Assembly (NCBI GenBank): GCA_012845835.1
Contig: JABAKD010000019.1
Span: 7,948,346-8,012,345, forward strand
Length of the DNA: 64,000 nucleotides
Direction of reading: 5' to 3'
Source: Undaria pinnatifida
Taxonomy: Eukaryota > Sar > Phaeophyceae > Laminariales > Alariaceae
In this document: positions 46,990 to 57,179 of the stretch, in pieces
Position numbering within the stretch: the stretch's first letter is position 1
Layout: each line of letters opens with the position of its first letter
The notes under the pieces: generated by a model
Seen by the model: the letters and a program-made list of their open reading frames with translations, nothing else
Databases searched by the model: none
Told to the model about the DNA's origin: nothing
Translations under genes and position numbers: made by a program

Positions 46990-48010
46990 GCGATGCAGAT
47001 TGTTTCCCAAGAGCGCACGTTAATATTTCTATCGTCTTCGGGAAGTCGATGGAGGTATGACAGCATGCACGCGTGGGTCCACTTGCCGATGTTTGATATC
47101 CCCTTCGTAGTTGGAGAAGCTTCCCAGCACTGCACACGTCGTATTTGCTATAGTATCACAACATGCCCTAGTGAAAGGTGCGCGTATTCACGTATGCCAT
47201 GATATTTGTCTCCTATCATTAATAGCGTCTACAGCAGTTACTCTGTAGTCCGTGTGGCTTACTTTCACGTTTGCTTTCCGTACGAAAATATCAAGCTTAT
47301 GCTTCAACACCATTCACTCATCGCCAGTTACAGAGATAAACCAAAACACCAAGGAAACCAAATAAAGATAGCTATCAGGAAGGCGTGAGCATTCTTGTGA
47401 CTCCGTAACGTGACATTGCTGCGAATGAAAACAGGACGAGCTCAAAAAACAAATAAGAAACTCATCATAACGACGCTGTAACAGTTGCAAACAAAACCAG
47501 GTTGGGCTCCTGGGAGACTATAGAAGGAATCTACAATAGTGGCGCCATCGTGCTTATGGCTCCGTCCTATACTATGATCACATTGAACAAAAACAGGTTG
47601 AGTTGTCGGGGGCTGTCCGCGGAAAAGCGGAGTGGCCGAACAACTTGAAACCCGTGGCCCAGCACCGCGGCTGCGAGATAGTTCGGATGAAGTTGGGGCT
47701 TTACCACTCCAAAGGTAACGTGAGAATAACCGTCACATTTTGGGATCACGAACAGTAGTCGTAAAAAACGCTGTTGACAACGGTTAGCGACAAAAAATAA
47801 AAACGAAAAGCGGTAATAAGATTATCCGTCTCGCCTTCGGACCTCCGTGTTGGAACACATACAGTGTAGTGTCGTGGCACAATGAAAAACCACGCGAATG
47901 CTCCTTAATGGCCTGGCCATGGCGCGTTGACGAGGTATAAAGTTCCAGAGTAACAGCTATAAACGAAAGGAGGGAAGAAGGGAAGAGGAATCGGGAAGTG
48001 GTTGGCGGAG
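46990..48010 (+). pseudogene. Inverted fragment of the lyase/WSC gene (exons 5-6 region)
   Basis: A plus-strand copy of the left gene from the exon 5 tail relic through intron 5, exon 6 and part of intron 6. The exon 5 tail ends 47054 at a GTATG donor and reads AHVNISIVFGKSME. Exon 6 is at 47597-47719, still flanked by AACAG and GTGAG, but reads AQHRGCEIV where the intact genes read AWHRDSEMV. Intron 6 sequence matches 4600-4890 in reverse (shared AACGCGCCAT and GGAGGTCCGAA blocks). Exon 7 and WSC exons are not found. The loss of flanking exons makes a functional product unlikely. Confidence 0.72.
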
Positions 48011-48920
48011 AATAGTAGAAGAGATACCACGGCTTCGCGGAAACATATTCGATTTCCACCTGAACCGAGGTCACACGGACAGCTTTTTTTCGGCACCTCA
48101 CATCAAAAATTTTCAGAACGGAAAACTAACCGGAGCACTGTGATCGCAGGACGATATAGAAGGAAACAACTTTATACAATTCTTTCAACTTTTAATCACT
48201 TGGTTTTAGAAAAAAAATGAAAAAAAAAAAAGTTGTTTTCTTCTAAATCGTCCTGCGATCATAGCGGTTCAGTCAGTGAACCATTCTGACCAATTTTGAC
48301 ATGAGGTGTATGCTATTTCAATCCCCGGCCCCTTCGTCCGAACCATATATTTGCAGCGAGTTACATTCGTCAGAGGGCAGTAACACTATCAATTAGCAAT
48401 ATATATCGCGGCCCATATACGGTGTTTTGTCCTGCTTCCGTTATCTTCCGGGACCCTGGCATGCCAAACGAACCAATGGGAAGGAAGGACCTTGCCAACC
48501 TTTCGAGGGTTGGTACGACAGAGGCAAGAAATTGTTATCAGCAAAATTTATCACTGAAGGCGTTCCTCAATTGAGATGCCACCCTAAGCCTTCGGAATGC
48601 CTTTCTCGTTGGGCGACATCCGAGATTGGGAGACCCTTTCCTCCCGCGCGCTCATAAAAAAAAGACCGTTGATTTGGCCGGGAACGGCCGTTTCAAAGCG
48701 ATTAAAAAAACCCTCTCTAAAATACAAAAAGTTCCCGAACCTGACAAGCCTTAAAATCTTTCAGGAAAACACCCGGTAATCTCGACGCATTTCTTAAAAG
48801 AGGAAAGCTTCAATCGACGCGGCTTGGCCGTGTTAGGGGGGGTAGCCGGTCTCAGGTTAGCGATCGGAGCAAAACTGAGCGCGCGAGGGCCTCGATAATA
48901 AACTAGGCTTCGGCCGCCAA
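48010..48920. other. No gene recognised
   Basis: Short frames without motifs. A block at 48150-48260 has CGTCCTGCGATC near both ends in opposite orientation (GATCGCAGGACGATATAGAA and TTCTAAATCGTCCTGCGATC), a possible foldback. Confidence 0.35.
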
Positions 48921-48922
48921 GG

Positions 48923-50122
48923 GTGACGAGATATCCCGAAGCGGCAAGTAGTGTGTGTGCGTTGTGCAGCTTGGGGACAAAGAGTACAAGGTTTTGCATT
49001 TCTGGGAGCTTTGTTGTGCGAAGGTGGACTGGCGCGTCGGTGATCTTGAGGGCCCCGAGTTTTGGGGGCGCAAAGCAAAGTGAATTTCGGGGGAGTGCGG
49101 GGAGTGTGGTTTCGGTAAACCTGGAAGTATCCCGGGCTGGACGGGGCGATGGGTACTGTCAAATGGACGCATTACGAGGACGTCACTACAGCGGGAAACA
49201 AGACGTACGCCCAACAGCAGGTGGAAAAGACGGGTACTTTTCAGGAGTTATGAAAAGAGTTCAAGGCGCACTCCACGAGTACTTGGTTTACCACTCAACG
49301 GCCAAGTGGCAGAGGAGCTGCCACGAGCTCTGCTTAGACACGTTGAAAGATGGCGACGTGGTCATAGAGTCGGACTTCATTGAGAAGCACCCGCTCGAGG
49401 GAAAAGCGATCATGACATGCCAGCAGACCCCGACCGCGACCATGATGGTGGTAATCGTTCACCATAGCCCGAAAGTTTACGAGAGGGGGGGAAGGATGCA
49501 CGTTACCGAGACATGGATCTTCGTCTCCGAGGACTCAAACCACGATTTTGATTTCCACCGGCACGACCTTCGCGAAATCGCTGAGTACTACTTACACGGA
49601 GCGGGGAAGGCAGCCACTGCTGCCTACCGAGCGGACGAAGATAATCTCCGGACGCCCCGGATGCACGTGTTCACCAATGGCTGCGCCAAGCAGTACAACG
49701 GGAGGCGAAACTTTCTCTTCTTGGCGGACACCATGCGGATGTTGGGCTTTTTAGTTGACCACCACTTCGCGGCGACTTTGCACTTCAAGGGCTGCCACGA
49801 CGGGATTAGTGGGGTGTCGAAGAACGCCATGAAAAAGGCGGTGTGTTTCGGCATCGTCATTGAGAGCGCCGCACACGTGGCGCAATTTCTGGACAGCGCC
49901 TTCAGGAACGTGAGCGGCGAGGGCGAAAACATGGGGAAGTACTTCGCAACGTGGTCTCCATACCGCATCCGGCGTGTGCACGTCAAGCTGGTCGGCCCAA
50001 CGGACATCTATCGCCCGGTCGTCACTCTCACAGGCATTACCGGCACCGCGAAGCTGTATCACCTCACGGCAGAGGGCCCGCCTGGAACCAAGGTCCCAAA
50101 TCCCGCCGAAGCCCCCCGATAA
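48923..50122 (+). CDS. Transposase-like protein (DDE-type candidate)
   Basis: The longest open frame in the window, 399 codons. From memory, its core resembles a family of transposon-associated proteins common in invertebrates and algae, with a DF.E motif, an SDGC..Q(Y/F) motif and a HFKG..DG motif. Here these are SDFIEKH (150-156), TNGCAKQYNGRRNF (251-264) and FKGCHDGISGVSKNAMKKA (288-306). The residue normally Asp in SDGC is Asn252, so catalysis is doubtful. The first 80 residues look like non-coding sequence read through, so a start at Met81 (49163) is a reasonable alternative. The frame stops at 50120-50122. A likely C-terminal piece lies at 50356-50604 in another frame. Probably a domesticated or decaying transposon gene. 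Confidence 0.6.
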   Translation: MTRYPEAASSVCALCSLGTKSTRFCISGSFVVRRWTGASVILRAPSFGGAKQSEFRGSAGSVVSVNLEVSRAGRGDGYCQMDALRGRHYSGKQDVRPTAGGKDGYFSGVMKRVQGALHEYLVYHSTAKWQRSCHELCLDTLKDGDVVIESDFIEKHPLEGKAIMTCQQTPTATMMVVIVHHSPKVYERGGRMHVTETWIFVSEDSNHDFDFHRHDLREIAEYYLHGAGKAATAAYRADEDNLRTPRMHVFTNGCAKQYNGRRNFLFLADTMRMLGFLVDHHFAATLHFKGCHDGISGVSKNAMKKAVCFGIVIESAAHVAQFLDSAFRNVSGEGENMGKYFATWSPYRIRRVHVKLVGPTDIYRPVVTLTGITGTAKLYHLTAEGPPGTKVPNPAEAPR

Positions 50123-50355
50123 CCAAGGTCGACATCGCCACCGACAACACGGGACTCGGGGAATTCGCCGGACCCCGGGGGGTGCTTCCCGACGGAGCCG
50201 GGTTCCTTTTGCATTTCAGCAAACGAGCAGAAGCGAGTAGATGTGCTGGAGGCCCAACCGGATAGTTGGGGGGGGTGGAGGGAGAGGTGGTGTGGGAGGT
50301 AGAGGATGTTGATGCAAGGCTTGTGGAAGAGGCGAGCACTGACTCCTAACCCGAA

Positions 50356-50604
50356 ATGTCCTGTTTCCGTTCATCGTGCCAAGCGGAATCGTACGAGAAG
50401 TGCCACACCACTCGGATCTACCCTAGTCTCGTGTCAAAGATGAAGCGTGACGCGGTGATCGAGCAACGCGTACTCATGGACACCGGGTTGGGGCCGGAGG
50501 CTAACGTCGAGATGTTCCTCAAAAAACCAAGGAGAAGGAAGGATGTGCCGTTTGTAGACAGGGCTGTGACTTTGCCGAGGGTGTGTGGGACGCAATGGGA
50601 GTAG
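50356..50604 (+). pseudogene. Likely C-terminal piece of the transposase-like gene
   Basis: The open frame MSCFRSSCQAESYEKCHTTR and onward has the C..C..C spacing expected at the C-terminal end of the family, and a basic KKPRRRKDVPF stretch. It is separated from the main frame by 230 bp with stops. Either an intron or a break explains this. Confidence 0.35.
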
Positions 50605-50609
50605 AGTGA

Positions 50610-51800
50610 GCAGATGAAGGCTGAGAGCCGCCACACCCTGTTTAAAGAGGCTAGGGGATTGTTGTCCGACTTGAGCTATTTTTGGTTTCTGAAAGCGCAA
50701 ATAGAGTAGAGTGCGCTCGGGGAGAGCGGGTGACAGTCGAACTTCGTAACACTTGTTCATGATAACACGTACGTATCGCGCAGTATATATATATTGTGTT
50801 GGTTGGATATATTGTGATAGTTGCGCATAACGGTTTTAGTGTTGTTCTGGTGTGAGGTGATTTGCTGAGCGGATGTACGCTGTTAAAATTAAATCATTTT
50901 TATGTTTATTCGTTCGTCTGTTTACCAATATATGCAGTGCTCTTTCGATTGGCTGTTACTCGAGAGTGATTAGTCATGTAAAAGCTCCGACGACGGATTT
51001 ATGATCCCCACCCCCGAATTAGTATACCCTAAAACTTCCAGAGCCATCGAGGCATTTTGAAAAACCAGGGATTTTTACCCGCATCCCCGTCTTCGGGCAT
51101 TATCGTATTTTCCTGTTACAGCCGGTAATAACCCGTTGAAACCCAACAATATCAACCGACTTGGAAATTCTAGACTAAATGATCCGTACTAGCATGGGTA
51201 AATCTACCGGCTGTTAATTTTTTGTGAGATAACAGGGGATGCTTCATTATCACCCCCCCCCAAACATCCAGGGTACTACCAATCTCGGATGTCGCCGTTG
51301 TACAATGTGTTTCTTGATATACGTAGGCCATGGATTAGGGTTGATCTGATGAATCATGCAGTTTAATCCAAATCCAGTTTGAGAGGGGCTACGGAGAGTG
51401 CATCAAGATATTTCGGGTGCGTCTGTCTCCCTGGGTTCGCCATGTTACAGCAGTGTGGTGTCCTCTGTGGTGTCTATCAAGATCGGTCTTACCTTGATGT
51501 ATCCGGGCGTTCGCACGTAGAGTCCTTGAGGTGGCCTGTAGCCAGCAATGGTCCAGATGACCACAAAAGACAGTATTAATGTTGCCAGATCGGGTACACA
51601 CGGTTTGCGGGCGGGTAGGTTGTGAGTGGGGCAAGAGCAACGTACACGTGTAATGACACGGCGTTGGGAAACACTTGGTGGTTTAGACAGGTGTTGGAGT
51701 ACCAACCCGGAGGAGAATAAGCGAAACTTCCCGCGAGGGGTTTCCACGTTTTCCAGAAAGGATTTCTCCGCCGGGGACGTCCTTCTTTTTTCCTACATCA
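50610..51800. other. No gene recognised
   Basis: AT-rich to 51400. A minus-strand hydrophobic stretch (LATLILSFVVIWTIAG, near 51540-51600) with a GTAAGA donor could be a lone exon. It shares a 13-base block with the exon 1 signal peptide at 10548, which may be chance. Confidence 0.3.
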
Positions 51801-51813
51801 ATGCAGTGAAGAG

Positions 51814-52035
51814 TCAATTCGCCGGCTTAATCTCCACTTTACACGATGCGGGGGAGCTATCCGCGGACCCCTCGGTTGCTTCGAATACCCTGATGTCGTC
51901 TACCAGACACTGGGCCCAGTTCGTTTCTGGTCGGCCTCGTCCCGGGTTCACCTCACCCGCCGTCGTCCCGAACATCACGCGATGGGTCGGTTGCCCATTG
52001 GTCGTACGTTGTACGGTCGATGCACCTCGTCGCAA
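51814..52035 (-). pseudogene. C-terminal remnant of a reverse-transcriptase retroelement
   Basis: The minus frame contains MFGTTAGEVNPGRGRPETNW and AQCLVDDIRVFEATEG. The pattern GRGRP..NW..CL.DDI..F is what I know from the C-terminal ends of retroelement (LINE-like) polymerase proteins. No catalytic domain is nearby. The overlapping plus frame (51626-52201) is then a shadow. Confidence 0.45.
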
Positions 52036-52439
52036 TACTGGTCCGACCAGCTACCATGTATCTGAGAATAACCCTGGTGTCTCACGCGCCCCGAAGTTCG
52101 TAGCGCTGCAATACATCCCTATCTTCGCAAGTGACTGTGCAACAGGGCGAGAAGTGCCACGCAGCGCGCGTGCCGTATCAGTCAACGGGCCTCTCGTGTG
52201 ACTGCCGCGGGCCGCCATGGTCACATTGGTTTCGCTTTCGTCCTTTCGTCGCTCTAAAATGTGCCAAGGAAAAAATCGTGGAGAAATATAGGCGCCTGGT
52301 GACAAGTAATGCACGTACCTCGTTTTTAGTCCGTTGTACAGGTATACGACCAAGAAAATGATTTAGCAGAACGCTTCCACCGAAGAACCCAACCGCACTA
52401 CTATCATATTTTTAACCCAGGGTAAAAACACCGGTAGGA

Positions 52440-52810
52440 TTCGGCATAGCACTGCGCCTTGTCTGAAGGCATGCGAACCGCTAGGATTGTGGAAAATAAG
52501 AATGATACAATAAGAACGATACAGTGTTCGTACAGTGGCAGCGTTATGGCATGTGTGAGCGTTTTTGAGGTCCAGCTTGACCAATAATAGTGGATATAAA
52601 TTTGCACTGCACAAACTGACGGAAAACACCCGAAATAAGGTGAGATGGCATTTGTACAGCGGTAGTGTATTCTTGGATATATAAGGCTTCTTTTTCGTAG
52701 TTTTGTCCCTGTGGGAATGATGAACGATGAATGATCGGCCGACAAATGGAGGACCTCTTTCTCTCGTCAGTCTTTTCTCGCTTTGATTGTTTGCAAAACC
52801 TTATTTTGTT
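52440..52810 (-). repeat. Family C, inverted copy
   Basis: The reverse complement shows the TACGAACACTGT..CAAAAACGCTCACACATGCC block seen near 820-860. The AGGTCCTCC, ATGAACGATG and CAAAGCGAG blocks of 540-680 are here in inverse order. Confidence 0.6.
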
Positions 52811-52882
52811 TGGTAACAGCAAAACAACTTAGTTGAGTTGATTTGGGTGGGTGGGTGGGTGCGTGGGTGGGTGGGTGGGTGG

Positions 52883-53133
52883 AGACGCGTGCTACGATAG
52901 AGGTAGCACTTTTCGTCTGAAATGGTTTCTGAATGACTTAAGACACCCCTTAACCCAAAATCGTCGAAAATGGGTCATTTTTTTTTGTGATTCTCGTCGT
53001 GTACCTAGTCCATGGGGTTTTTCATCCGCTAGCATTTTCTTTTTTTTCAAAACAGTTTTGGCAGAGGTCTTAACCTCCCAAATTGAGGAAAACTCAGAAA
53101 AAATGTGGCGCACCTCTATCGTAGCACGCGTCT
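52883..53133. mobile_element. MITE family M, copy 2, near-perfect 21-bp TIRs
   Basis: AGACGCGTGCTACGATAGAG..., continued by GT, is matched by the exact reverse complement ending CGTAGCACGCGTCT at 53133. The 251-bp interior shares AATCGTCGAAAATGGGTC and GATTCTCGTCGTGTACCTAG blocks with other copies. No coding capacity. It sits next to a (GGTG)n tract (52845-52882). Confidence 0.9.
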
Positions 53134-56100
53134 TGATCTACTATCCATAGCGACACGACAACATAGGTAGCGCATTTGTTGATTTTAGTTGAGTCGACGA
53201 GGGCAGTGGTCTACGGCGTGCGATAACCCTAGAGGCGGATTTTTGCCTGCTCCAAGAAAGCAGACAAACGTGTCCAGTGTCGATAGGAGAGTGCACCAGT
53301 CAGCATCGGCACCACTTTGGTCTCGTAAGACCGAGCTAGCTCGTTCATTACTTAACTCAGTGTGGAGGGTGGTACAGACGATCATTGTAATGTGCTTTTT
53401 AATAGTTATAGTTTCACTCGTAGTCTCTATACCAGGGCCGACGAATACACATACCGTGTACAAAGTTCCCCTTCGGAATTGCGGTTTTGCTTGATGTCCC
53501 GGGCGTGCCGCAATCTTAAAAAAGAGAACACAGGCGTTCGCTCCTCGCACCAGGTACTTATAAACCACTGGCAAGTAACCGAGTGCTCAAGTAACACCGA
53601 CCAGCCCAACGAGTCCATGGTTAGTTCTATATGAGATGCAGAGATTTCCCCTTCCTGCTTCTTTCAGAAGTGGGGTGACATGTGTTTGATAATGGAGACA
53701 CATGCCCGCGTAGTCTGCGGCTTGTATTACACGCGGAGTTGCATCAGATAATTTAGTGTACAACATCGAAGCAAGCGTTCCATCGGTGTGTTACCAGACT
53801 GGCACGATATTTCGATCCGACGAGCTGATGTATGAGGAGGCCCCAGTTGTGGTGAGTATGCTCGGGGTACAGTTTGTACGGCATCACACAGTTTTGTGCG
53901 GTGGGATATGCATAGGTGGAAGCCGTGTTTATCCCGGGAGTATTTAGGTCCTGAATGTACTGCCACGACGAGACGACGTCCGACGTCCCAGGTGGACCTG
54001 TCTTCTCTAGTTATCCAACTCGAGTACTTCCGACCATGATCGGGAGAGTTGTTTCTCTCGTACAACTGCGTAAGACCTGTCACGCCCCAGAGGTTCGATC
54101 AAGTTGTGTTGGTTATCGGCGTTCTCGGAGAGGAAAATGAGACAATAGGCGACGCGTGTCGCTTCTCGAACGAATCAAAGCAACACACAAGACAAGACGA
54201 AAACCTGCCAGTGTAGTCCGGAAATGTGACATTACCCTTCAAAATTTGGCTCAACACTCCTCTGGTCTGGTCAACTAGAATCTGTGCGTTGGGCTTCATC
54301 TGCACTATGAAACCGTCGCTCGAAATATTGTGAAACCTTAACCATATTCTGAATGAACTGGTCCAACATTCTACACATACAGCTACACGTAAAATAGTTA
54401 ATTACACCGCTGTTCCCTACGGATTATAGCAGTGCTCCACAGACTAAATCAGATCACTACGTTCTTGACAGCGAACCGATAGGCTACTAATATATGGGGC
54501 TGTGTAGCAACGTGTTTATCTTCAATGTGACCCCGCGATGCACGGGGCACGAAATTATTATGCTATTCAACTATCAAGCAGCATGCTTGCAATACGTTAT
54601 AATGTCCACATGCTTAATATTCACCACAAGTGACATTGGTCTATTCCCATTTGTATTTCCGAAAACTGTTACTCTTGCTGCTCGTCAATGGACCTGTCTG
54701 CACTACGCCCCTGCATATTTACAAAATGGATCCATTGCTGCGCCTCAAGAAAAAGTAATTTCTGCATTGCCGCGTCGAAACAACATACACCATTTCTGCT
54801 TCGCTTTTTATGCGTGATCAACCCTTCTAAAGCCAATGCAAAGATTGCAACGAATAACCTGACATGTAGCCAACCGCAACGACGACAGAGTGATATGTGG
54901 TCGTCGACGACACAGCGATATGTGGTCGTCAGGGGGCATCCGGGATACATGCCCGGGTTTCTCATTATTATTCTGATTTGCATCTTGGTGGTAAAACGGA
55001 TACTACTGCTTGCTCTGAGATCATCGCGTACAGCGGTCAGTTTGTGGTAAGGGGTTTCCCCGCGGCTGCGGGTCGTAGGTCAGCGCCGGTTCTGGGTCGG
55101 ATCGTTCTCCCCGCGGCTGAGGGTTGACGAGTAGTACACGTTTTCTCTGGTGTCAACTGTCCTTGTTGGGTGACCATCTCACTCAGGTGGTCTAGGCGGG
55201 CCGGCCCTAGTTGAGATTGATCAAACCCGATTTCGCGTAAGGACGGTGTGTTGGCACTCGGAACGTTTTCGAGTACGGTCGTGCGGTCTGGTGTATTATT
55301 CGATCATGTGGGCATCGCCGCGGGTGTATCTGCGGGTCTCTTCTTATACCTTCCGGTACATTTTCTTCTGGGGTATGATATATAGTCACCATCGGGTTGT
55401 CTTTCTATCTTGGGTTCGAGTCCTGGCATTCTCGGGTATGGTGCTGTTGTCTACGTTCGGAGAGGGACACAACCTTGTTTCGTATACTAGAGAGCAACCG
55501 CCTCTACGAAAGCATCTCACTGTAATCACTGTAAGCAAAACCAGACTATGGTAGAGGCACACTCGATTCTTCTGAAGCTCGAGCCTCACCTGAGGAGCCC
55601 TATACCTTGAAAAAACGCAAATGCAAACCGATGATGAAAAAGTGCATATTATGGCCTACGTGGTAGGTATACACGCAGAATAGTTTTGCGCAACAAGAAA
55701 AACGTCTCGACGGTATTGGGTTAAGAATCCTCTGTCGTTCAGAAAACGTAATTATCAGCCAGAAGGTACTAACCCCTTTCGTAACACGCGCCGAACGCCA
55801 ATGCGCTGCGCAGTGTGTTTATCATGTACCAGGTACCAGGTATGAGATAGTATTTTCACGCCTCAATATGTTTCATACCAGGTATGTTTCTTATGCCGGT
55901 GATCACGGTGTTGCCATGAGGTAGGTCTCTAGCGGAGTGTGAGTTTCAAGGGTCACCCGCGGCCAATACTAGCCCAGGGGGGCGTCCTCAACATAAACCT
56001 TCTTACGTACAAGCCACCTCTTCCAAGTTATCATACCAAACGACTAGTCTACTAACATAGAAATACCGCCAATCTACCTATGTCCCTATAGAATCACAAA

Positions 56101-56780
56101 GTCCGCATACTTCAGTAGACAGCTATGTTAATCACCTTCACAGCCCTTTACACAATATCGCATATAGACAACGAACGAGCAACCTCGATCATCGGAGACT
56201 GAAATTGCGCGTCCATACTGACTGACTGGTGCGTCACATGGACGCCAAGCACACGCTTGCGTACTGCAAGCGATGCCACTACGCGGGGTTATACAAAAGG
56301 AACACCAATACCCCAAGCCGGCTACAAACATCTCTGCTACGTGCCAAATCTGACCCGATATAGCTTTGACCTTTGCCCGATCCGGTCCACGATAAATATC
56401 TCCGACATTGCCAGATCCAACACGCCATAAACGACTCTGATATTTGCCAATTCTCCATCCTCACACGGGCCATCATTGGGGCTACTGGTAAAAAGGCTGG
56501 CCAATCCCCACCCCAAAGTAAGCATTGTAACACTCGCCCCCCCCTGAAAGGGTGAAAAAAGGGTGTTGTGCTTCAACCCCACTACGAATGCACTATCTAA
56601 GATCTTAAGAACTTTCACACGCATCCAAAGACGCTGCTCTGCGAACGCCAAGATACTCTATCCTGCATCTTGACAGGGACCCAAAGGTGTCACAGCTGCC
56701 GCTCTATTCACAAACAACCTGAACATGAACCAACACGCCTCAATCTCACTTGCAACAAATCAGGATTATTCTTCAATTGG
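53134..56780. other. No gene recognised in 3.6 kb
   Basis: Many short frames on both strands lack motifs. A minus-strand proline-rich stretch near 55030-55130 (VNPQPRGERSDPEPALTY) may be a retroelement linker remnant. TACCAGGTA palindromes cluster at 55827, 55834 and 55876. Confidence 0.35.
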
Positions 56781-57010
56781 TTACCGATCACCACTAAACC
56801 CTCTCTAAGTGCATAGTTGCCGCCGTGCGAACATCACCAGACTACTGCCTTAGACCCTGAAAACGCTCAAAGCAAGCGAGCCGCCGCAACAAACCAGGAT
56901 CACTCCGCGTTCAGTTACCGATCATCACTAAACCCGCTCCTACATGCTTAGCTGCCGCCGTGCGAACATCACCAAACTACTGTCTTAGATCCTGAAAACG
57001 CTCATCGCAT
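56780..57010. repeat. 126-bp tandem duplication over the WSC gene 3' end
   Basis: Two units share GTTACCGATCA(C/T)CACTAAACC, GCCGCCGTGCGAACATCACC, CTTAGA(C/T)CCTGAAAACGCTCA. The right-hand unit contains the stop codon and last six codons of the gene ending at 56985. The left-hand unit duplicates them. Confidence 0.8.
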
Positions 57011-57179
57011 GCGGTCCGCCACAAACGGAGCCACGGTCCCCCGGGCACGTGATATCGCAATCCTTGGACCTCCCGTACTGGTCGTAATCGTCTGTCCTGC
57101 TACCACAGAAGCACTCTCGGCCAAACTCTAGCGCCATGTGCGTGGCACCTCTGACCTTCGAGCAATGCTTGTAGCATAG
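56985..57179 (-). CDS. Last exon: second half of WSC2 and stop
   Basis: Acceptor TTCCGCAG. The exon begins LCYKHCSKVRGATHMALEFG, then RECFCGSRTDDYDQYG, and ends CGGPHAMSVFRI before TAA (56987-56985). It is 65 codons including the stop. Confidence 0.82.
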   Translation of the reverse strand, partial: LCYKHCSKVRGATHMALEFGRECFCGSRTDDYDQYGRSKDCDITCPGDRGSVCGGPHAMSVFRI

